In this document: piece after piece, positions 36,501-42,797 of the stretch
Position numbering within the stretch: the stretch's first letter is position 1
Layout: each line of letters opens with the position of its first letter
From: Lacipirellula parvula
Lineage (GTDB): Bacteria > Planctomycetota > Planctomycetia > Pirellulales > Lacipirellulaceae
Direction of reading: 5' to 3'
Length of the DNA: 64,000 bases
Assembly (NCBI RefSeq): GCF_009177095.1
Contig: NZ_AP021861.1
Span: forward strand, 3,764,501 to 3,828,500
The notes under the pieces: model-generated
The model's input: only the letters and a program-made list of their open reading frames with translations
Told to the model about the DNA's origin: nothing
Databases searched by the model: none
Made by a program: the position numbers and the translations under genes

Positions 36501-36656
36501 GCGACCACGACCGCCCCGCTCTTGAGCGTAGGCATGCGGCGCCGCCAGCTCGCTCGCGCCGACCGCGACGACGACAACCAGCGTCATGAGACGAAGGAGC
36601 CTACGGGCTGCGGAGTGATCGGTGTGGGAGGGGGGGAGGGAAGGGGCGTCCGCCAT
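33552..36656 (-). CDS. Exported protein with repeated secretin-N-type domains
   Basis: 1034 residues. Signal peptide around MTLVVVVAVGASELAAPHAY; the true start may be the internal ATG at 36587. It is followed by Gly/Pro-rich low complexity to ~115. Then come several alpha/beta modules resembling NolW/secretin-N domains: FTFRGQPWTDVLEWFASVS, FGPFKYRRADYIADQVMVVL, VVPIRYSNAQDIGTAIKEVY and VVQVHELRGSLKATDLQAVL. The last ~60 residues are Arg/Gly/Ser/Asp repeats. No C-terminal secretin barrel is recognisable, so it is not a complete GspD/PilQ. A periplasmic scaffold role is an inference; similar long proteins are common in Planctomycetes. Confidence 0.75.
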   Translation of the reverse strand: MADAPSLPPSHTDHSAARRLLRLMTLVVVVAVGASELAAPHAYAQERGGRGRGRGGPGGGMSPEMMIQMRAAQMGQGGPQPGQQPPGGEQPKPAGEKPPEGEKPAEDSKTIKRPTEKPQANAEELKAAPDKDGMVQFTFRGQPWTDVLEWFASVSKKSLDWQELPGDFVNLSTQRRYTIDETRDLLNRTLMARGFTMISLGDVLTVVKIDKIDPSMVRRVEPDDLDDQPPHDFVRTRFPLPPTLEPAKAVEDLKVVLSPTAKVTPLLASKQIQVIDAVANLRDVRDLLYAEQMVADKDVRPRVFGPFKYRRADYIADQVMVVLGLDPSSRKGPMEMQLEQQKLQMAMQMQQQGKDVSKMLKEDGPPVHIAVDKRRNFLLVNAPPAEMDIIARSIEEFDVPESGAVAAADAATGSEELTFKRHSTVSIDPDEVVDALQDLGGLNPLTQMQHDNRSKTIFALATAADHATIESLIDKLDGTGRGLKVIWLSRRTRADQVAGTIKALMVGEKKKEDNSRSRYYWSPWDDNGGGDEEETAAFRIQADVENNRLLLWANDDEYKEVSALLKDLGAVAAGAGSNPNKWRVIDARTPAETKELIERLQQTWSGQNKLNINVAPAAENEAAPPAVKQEPAAEPAPNKDEITSIAVPFRFAVQTAVAPQYVPAAESGEKAVEPAAAAEPTAVEATPAPDAQTTAVQTPPEINITVTPDGRMIISSDDVAALDQLEELMSELEPPKQDFEVFPLANSRASLVSLNLEEYFADELSDDKDTDSFGWWWDDSSGKEEDPATLGKARKLRFIWDSDTNTIIAQNATEAQLEVIRNLIKIYDQPPSEDSVTRRRTDVVPIRYSNAQDIGTAIKEVYRDLLSSKDKEFQAGGREGDEGGRSRSERFSFFGGSSSSSQKSTPMKMSFEGALSIGVDEISNSLIISADDTIWENVRDLAVSLDEKAKPDTVVQVHELRGSLKATDLQAVLNTALARPWQGNKPPEGAASGSRGGGESSSRGGDGERRSGDRGSDRDRGRGDRGSDRGRGRD

Positions 36657-36809
36657 GGCGAGAGTCCTACCGCGCGGGGAAATATCCTGAAGTCCAAGCC
36701 GCTATTATAGACAGGTAAAGGACTTAACCCCAAACCGCGGGGCGGGAGTCGCCGAAAATGCGGGGCCGGTAGGTGAAGACAGAAGGGGGCGGGAGCCACC
36801 ATTCATGCT

Positions 36810-37223
36810 CTATTCCCGGGCGTCCGGCGGAACAATGAGGATCGACGCCCCGCCGCTGGTAACGGAAATCGCATAAAACCCCTCGTCCGGGGCCGCCCCC
36901 AGGGCGGGCGCCAGGTAGGGGAATACCGCCGGCACTTCGGCCCGACACTCTTCCAAAGAAAAGGCCACGGCGAAGACGGTCGTCGCCTCGCTCTCCTCGT
37001 CGACATCGTCCGACTGGTGGAGAATCGCATCTTCGACCGTCTCCTCGCCGAGCCAACTGCGGGCGATCTCGCCGCCGATGGCGTCTTCGCAATCGAGAAG
37101 CACCACCACCGGCTCGTCGACCTGGCGTTTCACTGCATCGTCGTAGGCCTCGAAGACAAGCGGCAGGCTGGTTTCAAGGAGCCATTGCTGGGCTTCAAGA
37201 GCGGCGTCGAGGTCGTCGGACAT
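36810..37223 (-). CDS. Small acidic hypothetical protein
   Basis: 137 residues from the ATG of MSDDLDAALEAQQWLLETSL. Acidic overall, with a strand-rich core (EPVVVLLDCEDAIGGEIARS, TVFAVAFSLEECRAEVPAVF, FYAISVTSGGASILIVPPD). No signal peptide, membrane helix or catalytic motif is seen. I recognise no family. It is preceded by CTGAACCC-type short repeats instead of a Shine-Dalgarno sequence. It is 150 bp upstream of the secretin-N-domain gene on the same strand. Confidence 0.6.
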   Translation of the reverse strand: MSDDLDAALEAQQWLLETSLPLVFEAYDDAVKRQVDEPVVVLLDCEDAIGGEIARSWLGEETVEDAILHQSDDVDEESEATTVFAVAFSLEECRAEVPAVFPYLAPALGAAPDEGFYAISVTSGGASILIVPPDARE

Positions 37224-37360
37224 GAGGGAGGGTTCAGGGGGTTGGGGTTCGGGGCTCAAGAGAAGGGCGTTGGGGCTGCGATTGACGGGTTGGCTACATC
37301 GTCGGGAGTTGCGGGGGATTGCTCAAGGGGCGGAATGGGAGTGAGAGGAAAGGCGGGCGC
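37224..37360. other. Spacer between the small-transcript terminator and the acidic-protein gene
   Basis: GGGTTCAGG/GGGTTCGG-type short repeats adjacent to the start codon, otherwise featureless. Confidence 0.4.
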
Positions 37361-37398
37361 AAAAAAAGAGCCCGGTCGCCAACGAGGGCGACCGGGCT
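37361..37398 (-). terminator. Strong intrinsic terminator (minus strand)
   Basis: On the minus strand AGCCCGGTCGCC and GGCGACCGGGCT form a 12-bp perfect stem with a six-base loop, followed by CT and seven T residues. It ends the small transcript to its right and insulates the acidic-protein gene. Confidence 0.92.
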
Positions 37399-37428
37399 GC
37401 GATCAACTCTTTTGCTTTGAGAGCAGGC

Positions 37429-37503
37429 TCACGATTTTGAGGTCGATGAGCGGGCGCTCAGAAGCAGGTGGTGGCGCCTCCGAAGGCACCCGCCGGTGGT
37501 CAA
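37429..37503 (-). CDS. Possible 24-codon mini-ORF (second of an overlapping pair)
   Basis: TTG start within TTGA, overlapping the stop of the first mini-ORF. The predicted peptide is LTTGGCLRRRHHLLLSARSS followed by TSKS, with an Arg/His/Leu-rich core. The RNA over it can form a hairpin with a TTCG loop (GGTGCC/GGCGCC) and another, TGAGCG/CGCTCA. It could be a leader peptide, a small protein, or non-coding; nothing else supports translation. Confidence 0.35.
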   Translation of the reverse strand: MTTGGCLRRRHHLLLSARSSTSKS

Positions 37504-37544
37504 CGGAAATCACCACCCAACTGGCGTATATGACTATGGTTCAA
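37500..37544 (-). CDS. Possible 14-codon mini-ORF with strong Shine-Dalgarno sequence
   Basis: On the minus strand AAGGAGGTGG precedes a TTG by seven nt from AGGAGG, and the frame encodes MNHSHIRQLGGDFR then stop. The strength of the ribosome-binding site is the main argument. Its stop overlaps the start of the second mini-ORF (TTGA). Confidence 0.4.
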   Translation of the reverse strand: MNHSHIRQLGGDFR

Positions 37545-37653
37545 CAGACCACCTCCTTCCTTACTGGGTTCTAGCGGCTGCGGCTCCTGCCAGAGGCTCC
37601 GCAAGCGGCCGGGTCAGCCCGTCGTGCCTGCGTTCGGCACGACCTACAACTGC

Positions 37654-37659
37654 ATTATA
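37654..37659 (-). promoter_or_regulatory. -10 box for the small transcript
   Basis: Minus strand reads GCGTTTATAATGCAG with a consensus TATAAT. A TTGCCT at 19-bp spacing is a weak -35. Confidence 0.55.
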
Positions 37660-38031
37660 AACGCAGGTGCGGAAAAAAAGGCAAGCTCAATCTGGCTAAG
37701 ATTGCCAATTTTTACCGCGCTGCACGAAAATAACGACGCAGCAGGGTGAACCTTGGTTCGCGCTGGGGCGACTATTTTCTGTTCCATTGAACTGAATACA
37801 GGAATGCTTAACCACTAAGGCTCTAAGGCGCGAACGGCACACGAAGAGATAAAGAAGAGTTCGAGCAAATATTCATTAACTTTGAATTGGAATTGAAAGT
37901 GGAGTGCAATTTCTAATTCATGCTTTGTCTCACTCGCGTATTCATTCTTCGTGAGAATCTTCGTGGCTTCGCGCCTTAGTGGTTAGTCTTCACTCACGCT
38001 TCGGCATTTGGGATCGGTTAGGGTATCAGGG
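37660..38031. other. Intergenic region with a long inverted repeat
   Basis: AT-richer than the surroundings. It contains an inverted repeat at 37808-37986 (left TTAACCACTAAGGCTCTAAG, right CTTCGCGCCTTAGTGGTTAG, each with ACGAAGA/TCTTCGT). No gene seen. Confidence 0.6.
37808..37986. repeat. CCACTAAGGC inverted-repeat element (~180 bp)
   Basis: The ends are inverted copies with an AT-rich centre, resembling a miniature inverted-repeat element. No target-site duplication was recognised. Confidence 0.75.
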
Positions 38032-39429
38032 ATGAATCGTCGACAACTTCAAAAGCTGGGCGTACCGCCGAAGTTTGCGGCCGCGGCGATTGATGCGCTG
38101 CGTGACGCCGCGTCGCAAGACTTGGGGTTCGGGCTCAAAGGAAAACGAGCGAAGGAGCTGGTGCAGGACGTGGTGCGCACTCCGCAGACGTTCGTGAACG
38201 ATCCGGTCTGGGGGAAGCTCGCGAGCGAGATGCTTGGCTACGAGCCGATCGAGCTGCGCGAGCCGATCTCGTATCGGACCTGGGGCGATGAAATTGATCC
38301 GGCGGCCCACGCGCAAATGCGGGATGCGTGTCGCGTGCCGTCTGCCGTGGGTGCAGCGCTGATGCCTGATGCGCACGTCGGCTATGGTTTGCCGATTGGC
38401 GGCGTATTAGCGTGCGAGAATGCCGTCATTCCTTACGCAGTCGGGGTCGACATCGCGTGCCGGATGAAGCTGTCAGTGCTCGACGTGCCGGTGGAATCGC
38501 TCGCGGAGCGGCGCGAGCCGTTTCGCGTGGCGATTGAGAAAGGAACGCGGTTCGGAGTGGGTTGCGAGCACAAGCCGAAGCAAGCGCACGAAGTGATGGA
38601 CGCCGATTGGAGCGTCTCGCGAATCACGCGCGAGCGGAAAGATACCGCGTGGAAACAACTCGGCACGTCGGGCTCGGGAAATCACTTTGTGGAGTTCGGC
38701 GTGTTGACGCTGGCCGAGCGCGACGAAGAACTGGGGCTCGATGCGGGCGAGTATGTGGCGCTACTGAGCCACAGCGGAAGCCGTGGCGCCGGGGCGGCCG
38801 TTTGCAGCACGTACAGCGCGATCGCGCAATCCCGACTGCCGAGCGAACTGAAACAACTGGGGCGGTTGGCCTGGCTCGATCTTAAGAGCGAGGCGGGCCA
38901 AGAGTACTGGGCGGCCATGAATCTCATGGGCGACTACGCGGCAGCGAATCATGCGGTCATTCACCGCATGGTTTCCCACCTGCTAGGGGCGGAGATCGTT
39001 GCTGGCGTCGAGAACCACCACAACTTTGCGTGGATCGAACAGCATGGCGGACGCGATGTGGTGGTCCATCGCAAAGGGGCGACTCCGGCTGGGGCGGGCG
39101 TACTCGGCGTGATTCCGGGTTCGATGGCGGACCCTGCGTTCATCGTGCGCGGCCGCGGCAACGCCGAGAGTCTCGACTCGGCGTCGCATGGCGCGGGGCG
39201 GCAGATGTCGCGGACGAAGGCGAACGATATGTTCCGCTTCTCACAAGTGCGAAAGGAACTGGCCGAGCGCGGCATCGAGGTGCTGTCGGCCGGTTCGGAC
39301 GAGGCACCGGGCGTTTACAAAAATATCAGACACGTGATGGCAGCACAGCAGGACTTGGTGAAGATCGTGGCGCAGTTCGATCCGAAGATCGTGAAAATGT
39401 GCGGCGACGGCAGCCGGGCGGAGGATTGA
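38032..39429 (+). CDS. rtcB: RtcB family RNA-splicing ligase
   Basis: 465 residues, a GTP- and Mn-dependent ligase joining 2',3'-cyclic phosphate/3'-phosphate to 5'-OH RNA ends. Motifs: PDAHVGYGLPIGGVLA and PYAVGVDIACRM (metal site), LGTSGSGNHFVE, LSHSGSRGAGA, GVENHHNFAW, VIPGSMADPAF and DSASHGAGRQMSR, in which His386 is the guanylylated residue. It starts at the ATG of MNRRQLQKLG. There is no archease or RtcR gene next to it, although the NtrC-like regulator 1.5 kb downstream belongs to the same enhancer-binding class as RtcR; it has its own kinase, so I do not link them. Confidence 0.95.
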   Translation: MNRRQLQKLGVPPKFAAAAIDALRDAASQDLGFGLKGKRAKELVQDVVRTPQTFVNDPVWGKLASEMLGYEPIELREPISYRTWGDEIDPAAHAQMRDACRVPSAVGAALMPDAHVGYGLPIGGVLACENAVIPYAVGVDIACRMKLSVLDVPVESLAERREPFRVAIEKGTRFGVGCEHKPKQAHEVMDADWSVSRITRERKDTAWKQLGTSGSGNHFVEFGVLTLAERDEELGLDAGEYVALLSHSGSRGAGAAVCSTYSAIAQSRLPSELKQLGRLAWLDLKSEAGQEYWAAMNLMGDYAAANHAVIHRMVSHLLGAEIVAGVENHHNFAWIEQHGGRDVVVHRKGATPAGAGVLGVIPGSMADPAFIVRGRGNAESLDSASHGAGRQMSRTKANDMFRFSQVRKELAERGIEVLSAGSDEAPGVYKNIRHVMAAQQDLVKIVAQFDPKIVKMCGDGSRAED

Positions 39430-39478
39430 GGCGGCTTCCGCGGCGGGAAGCTGATACTGACGCCTACCCGCAACCTCC

Positions 39479-39521
39479 GTAAGAAGTTCTCTGCTTATAA
39501 TTGAGTGGAGAGAATTCTTAC
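39479..39521. promoter_or_regulatory. Dyad enclosing a -10 box upstream of the NtrB/NtrC-like operon
   Basis: GTAAGAAGTTCTCT and AGAGAATTCTTAC are inverted (one base inserted), 16 bp apart. TATAAT at 39496-39501 lies between them. A factor bound to the dyad would cover the promoter. It is 33 bp before the kinase start. Confidence 0.55.
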
Positions 39522-39553
39522 GAAAACGTCAGACACCGCATTCAATCCCGCCC

Positions 39554-40948
39554 ATGCGCTGGCCCCTTCGTCGCCAAATCTTACTCCCGCTCGTAGTGGT
39601 CGCGGTCGTTAGCCTAGCGGCGGTCGGCGCCATCAACGCGCGACTGGCGGCGCGACAGACGCGTGAGCAAATCGAGCAGCGGTTGCGCGGCGTCGTCGAC
39701 GTACTGTCGACGACGAACTTCCCCCTGTCGGACAGTGTGCTGCGGCAGATGCGAGAGCTATCGAGCGCGGAGTTCGTGCTAACAGGCGGCTCTGGGGAGA
39801 TTCTGGCGAGCAGCATCGAGAATCCGCCTTCGCAGTTTCCCGCGACTCTGGCGACGAGCGCGCCGCTGGATCGACTCGGCGCGCAGATCGCATGGAACGG
39901 CGCCGAATATTTTCATCACGCGACGCCCCTCCCGGCACGAGACGTCAATGGTTCCTCGCGCGTGCTCCATGTGTTGTTCCCGGTCAGCGAATACCAGCGG
40001 ACCTGGCGCGAGGCGGTCGTCCCGCCGCTGATCGTCGGCGTCATTACCATCGGCGCGGTCGCGATAGTGGCGCAGCTTATTGCCGGGAGGTTGAGCCGCG
40101 CCGCTGCACAGCTTCAGCAGGAGGTGCTGCGGATTGCCACAGGCGACTTCGCTCCGGCTGCGCTTCCTGAAACAAATGACGAAATCCGCGACTTGTCGCT
40201 CGCCGTTAATCAAACGGCGGAGATGTTGGCGGATTACGAACAGCAGGTTCGCCGCACGGAGCAAATGCGCACCGTTGCTCTGTTAGGCGCAGGACTTGCG
40301 CATGAAATGCGCAATGCCGCAACCGGTTGCCGCATGGCGCTCGATTTACACGCCGAACTTTGCGACGCTGAAGACAATGAAAGCCTTTTCGTTGCAAAAC
40401 GGCAGTTGCGTCTAATGGAAAGTCAGCTACAACGGTTTCTAAGAGCAGGGAAACCGCTCGACGATATTGAAAAGCGGGAAGTGAGTTTTTCAGCCTTAGT
40501 GGATGACTCGCTCTCGTTGGTCCAACCCTCCGTTCGCCACGCACGGGTAGAACTCGCCTGGAATCCTCCGCCGTTAGATTTCCTGGTCATGGCCGACCCG
40601 GAGGCGCTCGGTCAGGTGGTGCTCAACCTCTTGATCAATGCGATCGAAGCCGTTCAGCAGAACGGCGACGGCGTTCCGCGCACCATTGACATATCTTTAC
40701 AGCAAACAGTTCGCGAGGAGGCGGAGCTATCCGTCCTTGATTCGGGCCCAGGCCCCAAAAACTCTGTAAATCCCGGGTTGTTTGATCCCTTCGTGACCAG
40801 TAAGGCCGAGGGGGTCGGGCTCGGATTGGCTGTTGCCAGGCAAATTGTTGAAGCGCACGGTGGGTCAATTGAATGGTCACGCACAGGCGAAATCACCACA
40901 TTTAGGGTAGTGATTCCGCTTTTCAGGAAAGGCGCAGCCGGTGTCTAA
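39554..40948 (+). CDS. Membrane sensor histidine kinase (NtrB-like)
   Basis: 464 residues. TM1 (ILLPLVVVAVVSLAAVGAIN), a periplasmic sensor of ~130 residues, TM2 (VVPPLIVGVITIGAVAIVAQ) and a HAMP-like linker (RLSRAAAQLQQEVLRIATGD). Phosphoacceptor His250 lies in LLGAGLAHEMRNAATG. ATPase motifs are VVLNLLINAIEAV (N), LDSGPGP (G1) and VGLGLAVARQIVEAHGG (G2). Base composition drops in the catalytic part (~40300-40900). The stop overlaps the next gene by 8 bp, so the two proteins form one two-component system. Confidence 0.92.
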   Translation: MRWPLRRQILLPLVVVAVVSLAAVGAINARLAARQTREQIEQRLRGVVDVLSTTNFPLSDSVLRQMRELSSAEFVLTGGSGEILASSIENPPSQFPATLATSAPLDRLGAQIAWNGAEYFHHATPLPARDVNGSSRVLHVLFPVSEYQRTWREAVVPPLIVGVITIGAVAIVAQLIAGRLSRAAAQLQQEVLRIATGDFAPAALPETNDEIRDLSLAVNQTAEMLADYEQQVRRTEQMRTVALLGAGLAHEMRNAATGCRMALDLHAELCDAEDNESLFVAKRQLRLMESQLQRFLRAGKPLDDIEKREVSFSALVDDSLSLVQPSVRHARVELAWNPPPLDFLVMADPEALGQVVLNLLINAIEAVQQNGDGVPRTIDISLQQTVREEAELSVLDSGPGPKNSVNPGLFDPFVTSKAEGVGLGLAVARQIVEAHGGSIEWSRTGEITTFRVVIPLFRKGAAGV

Positions 40949-42356
40949 GATTCTGGTGGTAGATGACGAGCCTTCGATCTGCTGGGGACTATCCCGGCTC
41001 GCCGAGGGGCTGGGTCATCAGGTGCAAGCCGCTTCGTCGGCAGAGCAGGGAGTCAGCGTCGCCAAAGAATTTCGGCCGGACTTGATTGTTCTTGACGTAC
41101 GGTTGCCAGGCGTCGACGGCCTGACGGCGATGAAGCTCTTTCGCGGCCTCAATGAGCAGACGCCCATCATTGTGATTACCGCCTTCGGCGATTTGAAGAC
41201 GGCGGTGACGGCCGTCGAGCAAGGTGCGTTCGAGTACATTCTCAAACCATTCGACCTCCATGAGATCCGCACCGCAATAGAAAGAGCGTTACGGCGAACC
41301 CCGCAGTCGGCCGTCGAAGCCGTGCATGAGGCCGCGTCGGAAGGCCTCGAGGGAATGCTGGGCCGCAGCCCGGCGATGCAGGCGGCGTTCAAACGCATCG
41401 CACTCGCTGCCGCGTCTGACGCTGCGGTGATGCTGAAGGGAGAGAGCGGCGTCGGCAAGGAGCTCGCCGCGCACGCGATCCACCGCCACAGCCCGCGCGC
41501 GAACGGTCCGTTCGTCGCCGTCAACATCGCGGCTCTCGCCCCGGACCACGCCGAGGCCGAATTATTCGGGTATGCCGCAGGCACATTCCCTGGCGCGGCG
41601 CACCCCCGTCGCGGCTTGCTGTCGCAAGCAAACGGCGGCACGCTCTTCATCGACGAAGTCGCCGAGATTCCCGCACCGCTCCAGGTAAAATTGCTGCGCG
41701 CCCTCGAACAGGGGGAAGTGTTGCCGGTCGGATCCGATCAGCCCGTGAAAATTGAGTTCCGCGTCGTGTCTGCGACGCATCAGGATCTGCATCAGCTAGT
41801 CAACTCCGGAGAGTTCCGGCACGATCTCTTTTATCGGCTCTGCACGTTCGAGATTCCATTACCGGCCCTACGCGAACGGACGCAGGACATTCCGCTGCTG
41901 GCGAACTACTTCGCCAGCCAGTTCGGCGACGGCCGCGCGGTGCTGGCGACAGAGACCGTCGAAGAACTCGCAAGGCGTCCCTGGCATGGCAATGTCCGCG
42001 AATTGCGGAAGGCAATCGAACATGCGCTCGTGCTGGCCCGCAGTGGATCGGTGCTGCCGAGCCACCTCCCCGCGCCCCTTCCTGCATTCCAGCTGAACGG
42101 AATCAAATCGAGCCCCGAAGGCCGCCTCAACGAGGCAGTGACCGCGCTGGCGCAAACGCTACTCAAGAATCCCGAACTGAGCGGCGACGTTTACGACAGA
42201 TTCTTGCAGGTCGTTGAAAAGCCGCTCTTGGCGACGGCCCTCAGCCAAGCCGGCAATCAGTGCGCCCCCGCGGCCCGCGTGCTCGGACTGCATCGCACGA
42301 CGCTGAAGCGGAAGCTCGACCAGCACGGCATTGCCGAAAACGGCGCAGAGCATTGA
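40941..42356 (+). CDS. NtrC-family sigma-54 response regulator with altered GAFTGA loop
   Basis: 471 residues, GTG start. Receiver domain: KILVVDDEPSICWGL, phosphoacceptor Asp52 in LIVLDVRLPG, VITAFGD, LKPFD. AAA+ domain: Walker A GESGVGKE, Walker B GGTLFIDEVAEI, sensor FRVVSATHQDL and arginine-finger region FRHDLFYRL. The sigma-54-contact loop is GTFPGA (residues 214-219) instead of GAFTGA. A Fis-type helix-turn-helix closes the protein (APAARVLGLHRTTLKRKLDQ). It overlaps the kinase gene. Its ability to activate sigma-54 is uncertain given the loop changes. Confidence 0.92.
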   Translation: MSKILVVDDEPSICWGLSRLAEGLGHQVQAASSAEQGVSVAKEFRPDLIVLDVRLPGVDGLTAMKLFRGLNEQTPIIVITAFGDLKTAVTAVEQGAFEYILKPFDLHEIRTAIERALRRTPQSAVEAVHEAASEGLEGMLGRSPAMQAAFKRIALAAASDAAVMLKGESGVGKELAAHAIHRHSPRANGPFVAVNIAALAPDHAEAELFGYAAGTFPGAAHPRRGLLSQANGGTLFIDEVAEIPAPLQVKLLRALEQGEVLPVGSDQPVKIEFRVVSATHQDLHQLVNSGEFRHDLFYRLCTFEIPLPALRERTQDIPLLANYFASQFGDGRAVLATETVEELARRPWHGNVRELRKAIEHALVLARSGSVLPSHLPAPLPAFQLNGIKSSPEGRLNEAVTALAQTLLKNPELSGDVYDRFLQVVEKPLLATALSQAGNQCAPAARVLGLHRTTLKRKLDQHGIAENGAEH

Positions 42357-42603
42357 TCGTAAGACGAACCAATCTACATCGGTTCGCTCCGCGGTCAGTA
42401 AGCCGACGTTCAGACGGTCGCCGCGCGTCGTCGTCTCGACTCGCCAGGGACAGCGTTGATTAGGCAGGTACGCACCGTTTACGAACGCTTCATCGCGGCC
42501 GCGGTTTCCGCTGGAATGCGAGGAATTGCAGGGGGTTCGAGCATGCGATAGAATGATCGGCTCGATTAAAAGTCTTGTCGCATGAGACAGATTTTAACGA
42601 ATC
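42357..42603. other. Spacer upstream of tRNA-Val
   Basis: No gene. It contains the putative tRNA promoter at its right end. Confidence 0.5.
42526..42554 (+). promoter_or_regulatory. Putative promoter of tRNA-Val
   Basis: TTGCAG (-35) and TAGAAT (-10) with a 17-bp spacer, ending about 50 bp before the tRNA. Confidence 0.45.
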
Positions 42604-42677
42604 GGGCGGCTAGCTCAGTTGGTTAGAGCGCTACGTTCACACCGTAGAGGTCACAGGTTCGAGTCCTGTGCCGCCCA
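42604..42677 (+). tRNA. tRNA-Val(CAC)
   Basis: Acceptor GGGCGGC pairs with GCCGCCC. D-arm GCTC...GAGC; anticodon stem CTACG/CGTAG with loop TTCACAC, anticodon CAC; T-arm ACAGG-TTCGAGT-CCTGT. CCA is not encoded (ACTA follows). A tyrosine integrase starts 120 bp downstream, so this tRNA is a likely island attachment site. Confidence 0.96.
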
Positions 42678-42797
42678 CTACTCAGTAACTTCTGCCGAAC
42701 CAACGTCTTACGATACCTGTCGACGGTCGACAGTGCGGCTTCTAAATCGCTGCCAATCGGGTAGTACTACCCGATCATTGGGCGATAGGAGCGCAGC

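Larger units (their letters stand above)
37361..37648 (-). ncRNA. Candidate small transcript / leader RNA
   Basis: A unit of about 285 nt bounded by a perfect TATAAT at 37654-37659 and an intrinsic terminator at 37361-37398. It holds an AAGGAGGTGG ribosome-binding site, two overlapping mini-ORFs and several hairpins. I cannot match it to a known RNA family: tmRNA, SRP RNA and RNase P hallmarks are absent. It could be a small-protein mRNA, an attenuator leader for the acidic-protein gene, or a regulatory RNA. Confidence 0.5.

Noticed and set aside
35259-36710. Plus-strand open frame of 483 codons opposite the secretin-N protein
   Set aside because: Antisense shadow; no motifs or start context.
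37545-37560. ACCACCTCCTTCC on the plus strand as a possible 16S rRNA 3' end
   Set aside because: It is only the complement of a strong Shine-Dalgarno sequence on the minus strand. No other rRNA sequence is adjacent.
39554-42356. Assigning the NtrC-like system as RtcR, the regulator of rtcB
   Set aside because: RtcR has a CARF-type N-terminal domain. This protein has a standard receiver domain and its own kinase, so the proximity to rtcB is not enough.
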